Source: Cantharellus purpuraceus
Lineage: Eukaryota > Basidiomycota > Agaricomycetes > Cantharellales > Hydnaceae
Length of the DNA: 64,000 bases
Direction of reading: 5' to 3'
NCBI GenBank assembly: GCA_025174535.1
Contig: JALBUN010000015.1
Coordinates: 804,501 to 868,500, forward strand
Positions 32,676 through 44,911 of the stretch are shown here, piece by piece (the first letter of the stretch is position 1; the number at the start of each line of letters is the position of its first letter). The position numbers and the translations under genes are program-made. The notes beneath the pieces are model-generated. The model was not told where the DNA came from, did no database searches, and saw only the letters and a list, made by a program, of their open reading frames with translations.

Positions 32676-32953
32676 GTTGCTCAGCTTGAATGAGGTCAAC
32701 TTGTCACGAGGTCGATACGATTCGAAACGAGTTTGTATACGAGTTGGTGTTGGATAAGGGTTTAGATAAAGAGGAGAGTTAGGATTAGAGGAGGAGGGCA
32801 GACGAGTGTGACTATAGAACTTGTCTTCTGGAAATTCCAAATCGGTTTGTTCCAGATTACGAGAAACTATATTGAGTAAAGACTTAGTGATAGAAGGTCG
32901 GGTTATATCTGCAATGGTGCTTAGAATCTACACTCTAGACACTGCTTAAGCAA

Positions 32954-32971
32954 TTCCCAGAGCGTCCACCA
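32954..32971 (-). promoter_or_regulatory. primer-binding site of chromovirus A
   Basis: Just inside the 5' LTR, after a two-base spacer, the minus strand reads TGGTGGACGCTCTGG. The complement ends CCAGAGCGTCCACCA, i.e. it has a 3' CCA as a tRNA would. I cannot name the tRNA. Confidence 0.7.
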
Positions 32972-32973
32972 AA

Positions 32974-34405
32974 TGTTTTGGAACCCGCAAAATTATGGTG
33001 TTAGGGCAAACTCTAAATCACCACAATTCCGTGAATGAACAGCTGAGAAGAATATCAAACCCTGCTGCAGCACAACTCCAGAAGCGATTTAACGTTTGTA
33101 CTTTGGTTACAATCCTTTGTATTGGTCAATGCAGACTATACGCAGAAAGGTAATACGTTTCTTAGCAGCAAGAAATGAATAAGACTTCCAGAGTCTAGAG
33201 TTCACGGACGCTTAGGGGTCCAGATATTCCAAAAAGAGGGGAATGCACTTAGAGGCTAAAGGAAGTAGGTGGATGAATCCAACCGTCCAACCAGTGGCAC
33301 TCAGAAGCGGGTAACAGCGATGTGTGAAGTAGTCTAGCAACTGCTTCACACGAGTTCAAGCTTCTAATGCTCTGCAAAGGCAGTACACACTAGTAACTTA
33401 AACAAGAGCACTAATGGCAGGACTATCGACAGACAATCTCACCCTGTAGATTCGTAGTCACGTGAGGCAGATACTACACTCACGCCCAAAGCAGGAATAT
33501 CACTACCTTGAGTGCAATCAAGTACAGTTACACAACTGTAAAAGATCCTTGAACTGGTAATCAACAGTTACTGAGATAGAGGATGACACTGTATGTCACT
33601 CTAGTCACACTGGTGTGCAGAAGATGGGTAGAATATGATGATATGTTCTTCTTTCAGAGGCAGAATGGCCTCCTTATATATTGTATTTACAGGGGCTGAC
33701 TAATGCTTCTGGAATATTCTACCTATTAATAGATGGAAGCTACTGGAAGGTTGTGGAAGGTGGAAGAAAGGGGTAGAATATTCCAAGCCAATCACAGGAT
33801 CTGATCACAGCACTAACACTGATCAGGAGCTGAATAATGGTTCTGGAAAGTTCTATCTAATAATAGAAGGAAACAGCTAGAATGTTATGGAAAGGGGTAG
33901 AATATTCCAAGGCAATCACCTGATTTGATCACCCATCAGCTGATCTGATCCCTGAACTAGGCACTGATCAGGCAAAAAGAAGGGTGTCCACCCTGTTTTC
34001 TGCACTGGTTTGGACAGCCATGGATAGCCACATGTCATGTGATGATCTGCATGAAAAATAGTGCCCTGAGAGGCTGTGGTTGTTAAGTTACAGAATATTT
34101 ATTGATCAGAGACATCTGAGCTTGAATTGAGGCCAAATGCCTGGTCCAAAAGGGGAGAGCCGGCTGCGCGAAGGTTTGTGGGCGCCTATGGGTCCACAAC
34201 TGTAGCACAGCAGAAATAAATGATTCTGAGCCGAGTTCTGCATGGAATATTCCCAGAAAAATATGGAAAAATAGAGAATATTTGAATAAGTCCATTCCAG
34301 GTACAAGCATCAAATATATGCTGATATTTAGGAATGGAAAAGCAAAGAATAGCACATTGGTGCTGCATAAATGGAATTTGATAGGGAAAAGGTGATTCCC
34401 ATACA
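32974..34405 (-). repeat. 5' LTR of chromovirus A (copy A5)
   Basis: Same length as the 3' LTR (1432 bp) and almost identical. Heat-shock elements at 33707-33719 and 33841-33853. Confidence 0.95.
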
Positions 34406-34410
34406 GGTGC

Positions 34411-37371
34411 AGGACTCTACCACCTGATGGAAAACATGGTGAACGATCAACTGCTTATTTCTCGTGCAACACCTACCCTCGAAACATGGCACAGATGACT
34501 CGGTCACATCAACTATGACTCAATAATTCGCATGGCAGAGAAAGGACTTGTCACAGGTATGCCGGCTAACCTTTCCAACCTTCCGCAAACCTGTGATCAT
34601 TGTATTCTTGGTAAATAGACAAGAAACTCAGTCCCAAAGGTGCGGGAGGGAGGAAGGGTGAAGAGGCTGCTTGAGAAAGTCTTCTCTGACATCACTGGGC
34701 CAGAAGTTGTACAGACGCCGCATGGCGGGTTATACACACTGAACTTTATCGATGACTTCTCTCAAAAGACCTGGGTGTACATCATTAAACAAAAGGGAGA
34801 GGCTTTTGAATGCTTCAAAGAGTGGAAGGCCATTGTCGAACGTGAGACAGGATCCACTGTCAATATTTTCCAAACGGACAATGGGGGGGAGTATACATCA
34901 AGCGAGTTTGTAAAAATATCTAAAAAACAATGGAATCAGGCATCAAACTACAGCTCCACACTCATCTGCTCAAAATGGGAAAGCAGAAAGGGTGCATCAT
35001 ACACTTTTTAATCGAGCCCGTGCCATCATGTCTGAAAATAACTTCCCACCAAAGCTTTGGGGAGAATGCATCAGAACTGCAGCATACATCAAAGATCGCT
35101 CACCTACACGTACACTCAATAATATCACTCCATATGAGGCCTACTATGGATCAAAACCAGACATTTCCTACTTTTGTGAAGTTGGATGCAGAGCATTTGT
35201 CCTTGTGAAATCAGAGCACCACCCAAAGATACATACTCACTCAATTGAATGTGTGTTGGTTGGATACTCAGAACATTCAAAAGCATACTGATGTTACAAT
35301 CCCTCTACAGGATGTATAGTGGTCTCCAGACACATGTCATTCATTGAGACACAGGATTCAAAACAATGTCCATACCGTCCAGGTGTGGAAATTGGGACTG
35401 ATGCACAGAGCAACCCAGATGAAACAGAGCAATTGCTGACAACTACACGTCTAGTCATTGAACCCTCTGATGAAGTGGAAGAATCACAGTCATCAGATAA
35501 CCCCCTGGATGATCAAACTGAATCAGTTCCAGATATCACACCTGCATCACCTACAGATGAGGTACCGAGCAACTCAACTTCACCCATGGATGTACCACGA
35601 CACTCCACCTGACCAAAGAGGTTGTCTGCTGCAGGTGTGGCCATGCGTGGGATGCAGTATGAATCAATCATTGAGTGAACTAAGCAAGAAATCAGGGAAA
35701 GATTAGGCCAACAGAGCACTGATTTGGAGCAACAGCACCCACCGACTGAAACTATTTCCAACTGTGAAGAAGAAGAAGAATTCTTCCTTATCGCACATGA
35801 TGATCCACACACCTACAAACAAGCTATGGAGGCGTACGACGCCCCACTGTGGGACAAGGGATACAATGATGAAATGGGATCTTTACATTGGCATAGAGTC
35901 TGGACCTTGGTGCCTTGCTCAAGTGTACCCAAGGGACGGAAAATTATTGGATGCCAGACAATTTTCTTCAGAAAGCGGGATGAAAATAATCATGTTTCAA
36001 GACGAAAGGTGCGAGTGGTAGCAAAAGGATACTCACAAATTGAAGGTATCAACTATACAGACACTTTTGCACCTGTGGCCAGACTGGAGTCGGTTCGTAC
36101 AGTGCTTGGCATAGCTGCATCACTAGATTGGGAGATACATCAATTTGATGTCAAAACTGCATTCTTACATGGAAACCTTACCGAAGAAATATATATGGAA
36201 CAACCGGAAGGTCGGAAGGAACCAGGAAAGGAGAACTGGGTGTGCAAGCTGCATAAATCACTTTATGGACTGCGACAAGCCGGGCGTTGCTGGTATGAAC
36301 AACTCTGCAGTGAGATGATCAGGATAGGGTGATTACAATTCATGTCAACGATATGGCTGTTGCCACAAGTAATCAAGAGACCTTAACCTCAACACTCAAT
36401 GATTTACAAAAAATCTTAGATGTTGTGGACATGGGAGAGATCAAGTGGTTTCTGGGTATGGCTGTGACTTGGGATCATGACACACGCACTATATCCCTAT
36501 CTCAGGGGGCTTATGTTGATATGGTCCTCAGGCGATTCGGAATGGAGGAAAGTTATGGGGTTACCTCCCCCCTTGACCCAAATGTCACCCTTTCGAAATC
36601 TATGTCACCTGTCTCAGAAGCTGAGAAAACACGGATGACAAAAGTTCCATACATTGCAGGTGTAGGATTGCTAATGTACATCTCACTCACAACCCGACTG
36701 GATATAACATTCGCAATGAACAAGCTAAGTCAGTTCAACTCCAACCCTGGCAAAGCTCATTGGACTGCACTACAACATGTTCTTCGTTATCTAAAGCGAA
36801 CTCGAGACATTAATCTCACCCTTGGAGGAAAGGGAGAAATTGTTCTACATGGTTATACCGACTCTGACTATGCTGGATGTGTAGACACTCGTCAATCTAC
36901 CTTGGGATACATCTTCACTCTGGGATGTGGAGCAATTTCTTGGAGATCTAAATGACAATCGATAGTCACCACATCAAGCTGTGAGGCAGAATATGTGGCT
37001 AGCTGTCATGCAATGAAGGAGGCTATGTGGCTACGTCACCTACTTGATACCCTTGGTCACAGACAAACAATGACCATTTTGCACAGTGACAATACAGGGT
37101 CCATTGCTTTAACAAAAGATCCTACATTCCATGCATGCTCAAAGCATATCAATGTTCAATATCACTATACTCACAAACACGTCGAGGATAAAAACATTTG
37201 TTTCCATTATCTGCCAACATCTGAGATGCCTGCTGATATTATGACGAAAGCCCTACCTCGCTCAAAGCATGAAAAGTTTGCACAGTCACTCGGCTTACAC
37301 AACCTCCTCAGCAGGGTAAATGCTCACCACATGGTCACTGAGCCATCCAACGACGCCACAGTGAGGGAGGG
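34411..37371 (+). pseudogene. copia D integrase, reverse transcriptase and RNase H
   Basis: The frame resumes after chromovirus A. Integrase reads HRRLGHINYDSI, CDHCILGK, FSDITGPEVVQTPHGG and IFQTDNGGEYTS (to about 34910), then shifts. Reverse transcriptase starts near 35830 (FAPVARLESVRTVLGIAA, FDVKTAFLHGNLTEEIYMEQ, SLYGLRQAGRCWY). A stop at 36330 and a deletion remove the segment before the catalytic box, which now reads HVNDMA instead of YVDDM. RNase H (GYTDSDYAGCVDTRQSTLGY, then SSCEAEYVAS) is split by a TGA at about 36953. Dead element. Confidence 0.92.
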
Positions 37372-37733
37372 TGTTGGAATATAAAATATATGTGCAGTAT
37401 TAGCACATGTGCTGAGTATGTCCGCATTGATGACACACCACAGAATCGGACACCCATCAGAACTCCGTTCCCTATTTTCTTTTGCAGATGTATATAATAC
37501 TTCTGTAATGGTTTCCTCACCCTCAGCTGTATCCATAATATATGGACTGAGGTGAGAAACATTGACACTTATTATCTTTACCCATTGCTTATATCCATCT
37601 TGTATAGCTTTATTATTCAGGTAGATTAAACTAGCCGTGTCCATAATATACAGACTGAGCTTTATTATTCAGGTAGATTAAACTAGCCGTATCCATAATA
37701 TACGGACTGAGCTTTATTATTCAGAATCCAATA
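37372..37733 (+). repeat. 3' LTR of copia D, expanded by internal duplication
   Basis: It is 160 bp longer than the 5' LTR. The extra length is tandem copies of a 52-bp unit containing the hairpin TATCCATAATATA flanked by CCG/CGG-type arms and GAGCTTTATTATTCAGG, near 37540-37730. GAGGGAGGG before it is the polypurine tract. Confidence 0.85.
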
Positions 37734-38045
37734 CATTCATGAGCACCACAATCCACCTTTTCCTTCTCTCACCTTCCTCGTGTTGGAAGCGGAACCATGC
37801 CGGTTGTAAGGCGCAGTACTAACACCAATCACCATGAGTCACATGTTTTGTTCATTGTTTACTGGTATTCCTTTATATTCAGTTACTATCTGTGTGAGTG
37901 TAAAGCCTGAGGAATTATGACATCAAAATATACTTTATTATGGGTGCTTGTAGACTCATTGATCTATTTCCAACACCTCAGTCAACCACAGATGCATCAT
38001 GTGTGTGTGGAAATCTGACAAAATCTGGTGGGAATCTAGGCATAA
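37734..38045. other. short intergenic or transposon-derived spacer
   Basis: No gene or motif recognised between copia D and gypsy C. Confidence 0.4.
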
Positions 38046-38976
38046 TTGAATATGGTCATGGACAAGTCCCATGACAAGGGCAAGTCCACTTCTTCCTCCA
38101 ACACCCAGGGCAGTGACAACAAGAAGCAGTCCAACTCCAGTAAATCCAGTAACCCCAGATCCAACCCCCCTACAGCCTCTACCTCCAGAACTCTGAAGCA
38201 GACCCTTGACCTCTCTACCAAGCTAGGTAAAGATGGTAAACTTACTCCACAGGAACGACAGCGTTAAACCAAACAGAACCTCTGTCTCTTTTGTGGATGA
38301 ATAGGTCACATTGCCAAGGATTGTCTAAAGACCACCTCAGCAGCTATGAAGGCTCATGCTGCTACAACGGACAACAAGTCCGAAAGAGCTCCAAAGCCAA
38401 GGCTATGGAGCCAAAAAAAAATCAGCAACCCTCCAGTTCAACATCCAAGATCCCCACCATGTCTCTCTTATGCCATTGGCGATCCCATATTCTTTCACAA
38501 TTCCGTTGAACCAAGGGTTGCATTGAACTCACTTGTGCCTTAGTAGAGCTCCATCTCAAAGCATCCACTCTTTCAGACCCTAACTCCTTGACACTCCGAC
38601 TCACCTCCAATCTCATCCCCTCAACTCTGATCCCAACCCTAGTGGACTCCAGTTCCACTCATTGTCACATGGCTTCCCATTCTATTCCCCTCTCCAACAT
38701 CACTTCTAATAATACATCACACTGGTCTCTGGACACAGAGGACTATCAAAAATACACCGAGCTCCACAGGCATGTTAAGCCACCTCCACGTGTCAGACTG
38801 AAGACATCACTCTGATTCCATTACAGCCCTTCAATGGATCCTCTAACTCTGTTATTAAACCCACAATCAACTTGCCACTCTGTTTTCCTATGGGAGAAAC
38901 CCACTCTGTTACTTTTTATGTAACTCCATTGGATGTTAGTTGCTTGGCAGTTCTGGGACACAACTAGCTCACCCGC

Positions 38977-40020
38977 TGACGAGCTAGGACGCATCGAGGA
39001 CGTATATCGAACCACTCTGACAGTCCAACTCCGCCAGAGTCTTTTCGTATCAACTATCATAACACGGATAGAAGAGTCGAACGTGAGGTAGAATTTCAGT
39101 CACCATCGCCGACCTATCCTCCCACTTCAATCCGACTCAGGTTACATCGTGTCAGGCAAAGGGACCGAATACTCTTGGAACAGGATACCATATGGAGACA
39201 TATCACTAAGACAATAAGGAGTATTTGTTGTGGATGCTGACTGAAGTCCTCATGTGACTCAGGGTCAATTTACCTTCGGAGCCGTAGGAAAGATGGTATT
39301 GGTGGATGTTTCTATTGTTCTTTTATATGACTCACCCCTGTTTCATCTTTTAATTCATTCATACACAACTTACTCATTCTTGTTCTATTTTTGGTTCTTT
39401 TATTACTCATCACCCCCTATTCTTACAAAGATTACCCCTATCTGTCGTTTCATTTCTCCATGATTTCCCCATTAGTAGTTCAACTTCACATGCTTTGTCA
39501 GCTGGCTTGATCAGCATTTCTTGCATCATATTGCATCATTTGCTCCTCATATTGTGTTGTTGTGCCCTGGGGATTTGTATATAAAAGGGTGCTAGTTTTT
39601 GCCTTTGGAATCAATCAACAAGTTTTCAGCCAACACTCTAAAGTCAAAGTCCATGCTCTAAGTCTACGCTCTACGCTCTACATCACAATCTATCATTTCT
39701 ACACTGAGGTAAAACACCTTGGTTCAATGATCAGATTTCCCTCCACCACCGAGAGGTTGCTTCTCTTGAAACCAGCTTTCGCGTACCTCCCAACCAGGCT
39801 CCGCATTGTCATCCAGTCACAGAGCACAATCAGCCATCGGGACCGACCTTTAGCCACCATCCCCATCCAACCACAGAGCACTATCCCACTTTCCTATTAC
39901 TCAGTGCCACCCCTACCCCTGATTGATCTTTGGAGTGCTGAACAACTGCGTTACACACCGTCTGTTTGCTAGGACCATTGCACGCAGGCTTATAGGATCT
40001 ATTCCTTAAGCGAACCGACA
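38977..40020 (+). repeat. solo LTR B (copy with internal deletion)
   Basis: Runs TGACGAGCTAGG to CCGACA. Flanks CCGC (38973-38976) and CTGC (40021-40024) fit a 4-bp duplication with one transition; removing the insert restores LTRYNLLIDW in the gypsy protease frame. It lacks the stretch corresponding to 13836-14211 of LTR B''. TATA box at about 39582. Confidence 0.85.
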
Positions 40021-41019
40021 CTGCTACAATCTGTTGATTGACTGGGTATTGGGCAGTATCTCATTCCAAACTCTGATAGAGACTAAATCCTTGGTGCCAT
40101 CCAAGTTGGTAGCATCAGCTCCACTCAACTCCATAACTCTGTCTCTGCTTGTTGCTCCAAAAATTGCTTTCGTCAACACGGCAACCTTCACCTGTGACTC
40201 CTTCCAAGCTGATGTGCAAACATTCAAGTTGTTCATCTCCTCCACAGTTCCAAGGAACTCTGAGGACCCTTCAGTCGACATGAGAAACGTTCCAACTGAA
40301 TATCACAAATTCACAGACATCTTTTGCAAAACCCATGCTGATACCCTACCCGCTCACAAGCCATACAATTTGAGAATTGAAATGGAAGGTGGAACATCTC
40401 CTCCTTTCAGTCCAATCTACTCCTTGTCCCAGAGCGAACTCCAGGCTCTTTGAGAATTCATCAATGAGCATCTATCTTACAGTTTCATCCAGCCAACCCG
40501 ATCTCCAGGTGGCACTCCAGTCCTTTTCATTCAGAAAAAAGACAGCTCCCTCCAACTCTCTGTGTTGATTTCAGGGGCCTCAATAAAATCACCAAAAAAG
40601 ACTGTTACCCACTTCCTCACATCTCCAATCTTCTTGACAGGCTTGATTCTTCACCAAAATCAATCTCTGGCATGCTTACCATCTTGTCTGGATTCATGAA
40701 GGTGACAAATGGAAAACTGTGTTTCACACTCGCTGTGGCTCATTCAAGTGGTGCATTATGCCCTTTGGACTTACCAATGCTCCAGCAGCATTCCAGCATC
40801 TTATGAATGACATCTTCTCTGACCTCCTGGATATATGCATCCTCATGTACTTGGACGATATTCTGATATACTCTGACAACTCCGAAGAACACAGCAACCA
40901 TGTCCATGAAGTCCTTCTCTGACTCCAGAAACACAACCTGTATGCTCGAGCTGACAAATGTTCTTTCCATGAGAGGATGGTTGAGTACCTCAGATATATA
41001 TTATCTCCAAATGGACTTA

Positions 41020-41625
41020 GACGCTTGTTCGGAAGGATGCTGTTATACAATATTCTGATGTATACAAGATGTACATCATAATTTTAATAATGATCATAAA
41101 AATAGGGAGTTACAATCTGGATATCTTTAAAGATTTCAGATATCTGAGTTTTTTTTGAATATCTTAAATTTTTATAAATATAAATATATATTTCATATTT
41201 TAATAAACTTTAAAAGATAAGATGTTTGTTATGGATGAACATAATTATTTATTTGAATATAACAGTAATATATATACTAATATTATTGGTATAATAGAGA
41301 ATATTTAGATATACAAATACCAGGTGAGGATTCAAGATACATTAGATTATTTGACCAGTATAGTACAAGAAAGAATGAGTGAAAGAAATTAAGTGTAGCA
41401 GGAGTAGAATATTCCCTTGAAGCAGTTGCCACCAGCAAATGAAAAAAAAAGAATTATTTTTGAGAATCATGTCAAAATATCAAAATATGTTTTAAATCTA
41501 AGTAAATTATATAAATTTGAGAATCATGTATGAAATATCAAAATATGTTTTAATATAAGTATATTATATAAAATTTGAGGAAATGGGTTGTATATACATA
41601 TTTGATGTATTTCTGAACAAGCGTC
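41020..41625 (+). mobile_element. PIF/Harbinger-like MITE (copy M2)
   Basis: 606 bp, ends GACGCTTGTTCGGAA and TTTCTGAACAAGCGTC, flanked by TTA (41017-41019 and 41626-41628). It interrupts the gypsy C reverse transcriptase between SPNGL and TMDSSKVQ. No coding capacity. Confidence 0.88.
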
Positions 41626-43521
41626 TTACTATGGACTCCAGCAAAGTCCAGGTAATACAAGATTGGCCAGAACCCTGCAAAGTCAAAGACATGCAATCCT
41701 TCTTAGGATTTGCCAATTTCTATAGGTGTTTCATATTCAACTACTCTGACCTCACATTCCACTGACTTGTTTAACTCGTAAAGGAACTCCATGGGAGTTC
41801 TTGGACTCCTGCCAGACATCCTTTGAAATGTTAAAGAGAGCTTTCACTACAGCTCTGGTCTTATCACAATGGAACCCAGGATCTCCAATCATTCTAGAAA
41901 CCGACACCTCTGACTATGCACTGGCGGCCATTCTATCAACCATCTCTCCAGCAGACAATGAGGTTCATCCAATAGCTTTCCATTCTCAGACTTTCACGGC
42001 AGAACTCAACTATAATGTCCATGATAAAGAACTACTTGCAATCTTTGAAGCTTTCAAGTCCTGGCAACATTACCTCGAAGAATCTCCAACTCTGGTTGAT
42101 GTCATCACAGACCACAAGAACCTTGAATACTTTTCAACTACTAAACTCCTTACTAGGTGGCAAGCCCACTGGTCCAAATTCCTGTCCCAGTTTAATCTGG
42201 TAATCTGTTTCCATCCCAGCAAACTCAGCACAAAACCGGACTTGTTAGCTAGATGATGGGATGTCTATCCCAAAGAGGGAGGAAATGATTATGCAGCAGT
42301 AAATCCACATAATCTTAGGCCTGTGTTCACTAATAAACAGTTAACTGCTTCCCTCCAAGCAACGACATTCTATTCTCCAGTCCTCCAAGCAGCCATCACT
42401 ATGGACATTGATACACTCCACTCTGATATCCAATCCACACTCTGATCAGATCCAGCCATCTCTGGACATCTCATTAAACTGACCAATCACTGGTCCATTG
42501 ACCTGGAAGGCTTACTCCATCTTGACAACTGCATCTATGTTCCTGATGTGAACAATCTCTGACTCCGCATGCTCCAGAACAAACATGACCATCCAATCTC
42601 TGGTCATTTTGGACAGAACTGAACTATAGAACTAGTCAGGTGGGACTATGTCTGGCCTGAACTCTGTAGTTCCATTAAGTCCTACATCAAGTCTTGTACC
42701 ACTTGTATGCACTCAAAGTCACAGAGACATCATCCTTATGGACTACTCAAGCAACTCCCTGTTCCAGAGAGTCTGTGGAACTCCATATCCATGGACTTTA
42801 TCAAGAAGCTCCCAGCATCCTCCAGTTACAACACCATCTTAGTTATTGTGGATCACCTCACCAAGCAGTCCATTTTTATTCCTACGATTGATACCATCAC
42901 AGCTCCTATGCTTGCAAAACTATTTGTGCTCCATGTCTTGCCAAGCATGGAGCTCCATCACACATTACCTCCGACCATGGTATGGAGTTTGTGTACTCCT
43001 TTTTCCAAACCCTTGGAAAAGCTTTGGACATCAAACTCCATTTCACCTCTGGATACCACCCAGAAGCCAATGGACAAACCAAACAAATGAACCAGACTCT
43101 GGAACAGTACCTCTGAGTCTACTGCAACTACCAACAGGACAACTGATCCAACTTACTTCCACTCGCAGAATTCATGTATAATAATGCTCCGAACACCACT
43201 ACTGGCTTATCTCCATTCTTTGCCAACAAGGGTTATCACCCAAACATCTCCGTACACCCTGAACAAGACCTCGCTTCTTCAAGAGCTTAAAACTTCACTG
43301 TGGACCTCCATGAACTCCATCAGCATCTCCGAAAGACCATCTCTGATGCTCAATTCTGATACTCCACCTCTGCTGACCATCGCCAATCTCTGGCCCCAGA
43401 CTTCAAGGTTGGAGACAAGGTTTTTGTCAAATCTGACAATATCTGTACAACAAGACCTTCCAAGAAACTATTGGAAAAATACCTTGGTCCTTTCGAAATC
43501 ATTGCTCAAGCAGGCTCTAAC

Positions 43522-44911
43522 TGTATGGGAACCACCTTTTCCCTATCAAATTCCATTTATGCAGCACCAATGTGCTATTCTTTGCTTTTCCATTCCTAGA
43601 TATCAGCATATATTTGGTGCTTGTACCTGGAATGGACTTATTCAAATATTCTCTATTTTTCCATGTTTTTCTGGGAATATTCCATGCAGAACTCGGCCCA
43701 GAATCATTTATTTCTGCTGTGCTACAGTTGTGGACCCATAGGCACCCACAAACCTTCACACAGCCGGCTCTCCACCTTTGGACCAGGCATTCGGCCTGAA
43801 TTCAAGCTCAGATGTCTCTGATCAATAAATATTCTCTAACTTGACAACCACAGCCTCTCAGGGCACTATTTTCTGTGCAGATCATCACATGAGATGTGGC
43901 TATCCATGGCTGTCCAAACCAGTGCAGAAAACAGGGTGGACACCCTTCTTTTTGCCTGATCAGTGCCTAGTTCAGGGATCAAATCAGCTGATTGCCTTGG
44001 AATATTCTACCCCTTTCCATAACATTCTAGCTGTTTCCTTCTATTATTAGATAGAACTTTCCAGAACCATTATTCAGCTCCTGATCAGTGTTAATGCAGT
44101 GATCAGAACCTGTGATTGGCTTGGAATATTCTACCTCTTTCTTCCACCTTCCACAACCTTCCAGTAGCTTCCATCTATTAATAGTAGAATATTCCAGAAC
44201 CATTAATCAGCCCCTATAAATACAATATAAGGAGGCCATTCTGCCTCTGAAATAGTAACATATCCATCATATTCTACCCATCTTCTGCACACCAGTGTGA
44301 CTAGAGTGACATACAGTGTCATCCTCTATCTCAGTAACTGTTGATTACCAGTTCAAGGATCTTTTACAGTTGTGTTCAAAGTAGTGATATTCCTGCTTTG
44401 GGCATGAGTGTAGTATCTGCCTCACATGACTACAAATCTACAGGGTGAGATTGTCTGTCAATAGTCCTGCCATTAGTGCTCTTGTTTAAGTAACTAGTGT
44501 GTACTGCCTTTGCAGAGCATTAGAAGCTTGAACTTGTGTGAAGCAGTTGCTAGACTACTTCACACATCGCTGTTACCTGCTTCTGAGTGCCACTGGTTGG
44601 AGTTGGATTCATCCACCTACTTCCTTTAGCCTCTAAGTGCATTCCCATCTTTTTGGAATATCTGGACCCCTAAGCGTCCATGAACTCTAGACTCTGGAAG
44701 TCTTATTCATTTCTTGCTGCTAAGAAATGTATTACTTTTCTGCGTATAGTCTGCATTGACCAATACAAAGGATTGTAACCAAAGTACAAACGTTAAATTG
44801 TTTCTGGAGTTGTGCTGCAGCAGGGTTTGATATTCTTCTCAGCTGTTCATTCACGGAATTGTGGTGATTTAGAGTTTGCCCTAACACGATAATTTTGCAG
44901 GTTCCAAAACA
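43522..44911 (+). repeat. family A LTR, heat-shock-element subtype (copy A6)
   Basis: TGTATGGGAACC to CCAAAACA. It carries heat-shock elements at 44054-44066 and 44187-44199, the second only about 27 bp upstream of the TATA region (ACAATATAAGG, 44222-44232). No target duplication; unrelated sequences flank it. Confidence 0.9.

Larger units (their letters stand above)
22689..34405 (-). mobile_element. complete Ty3/gypsy chromovirus (family A)
   Basis: An 11,717-bp element with 1432-bp LTRs, flanked by the exact 5-bp duplication GGTGC (22684-22688 and 34406-34410). The two LTRs are the same length and differ at only the few sites I noticed (for example 22799 versus 33084, and about 23672 versus 33957). 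Order on the minus strand: 5' LTR, primer-binding site, ORF1, gag-pol ORF, ORF3, polypurine tract, 3' LTR. Long frames are uninterrupted, so it is young and possibly still active. Confidence 0.96.
21129..37733 (+). mobile_element. Ty1/copia element (family D), degenerate, split by chromovirus A
   Basis: LTRs at 21129-21330 and 37372-37733 bracket gag, protease, integrase, reverse transcriptase and RNase H in copia order. Flanks CGTTC (21124-21128) and CATTC (37734-37738) agree at four of five positions, fitting an old target duplication. Without the nested 11.7-kb chromovirus the element is about 4.9 kb, a normal copia size. Many stops and shifts show it is dead. Confidence 0.92.
38046..43521 (+). 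pseudogene. Ty3/gypsy gag-pol remnant (family C), with nested LTR B and MITE
   Basis: Order: Ser/Lys-rich gag tail, a zinc knuckle broken by a stop (CLFCG then IGHIAKDC, about 38283-38330), protease (TLVDSSSTHC at about 38630; LAVLGHN before and LIDWVLGSISF after the nested LTR B), reverse transcriptase ([21 protein letters not shown] at about 40755-40875), a MITE at 41020, RNase H (ETDTSDYALAAILS, about 41908) and integrase (SCTTCMHSK, SISMDFIKKLP, TILVIVDHL, 42690-42860). The 3' end stops at EKYLGPFEIIAQAGSN, cut by LTR A6. There are many stops and frame shifts. No family C LTR could be assigned. Confidence 0.9.
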
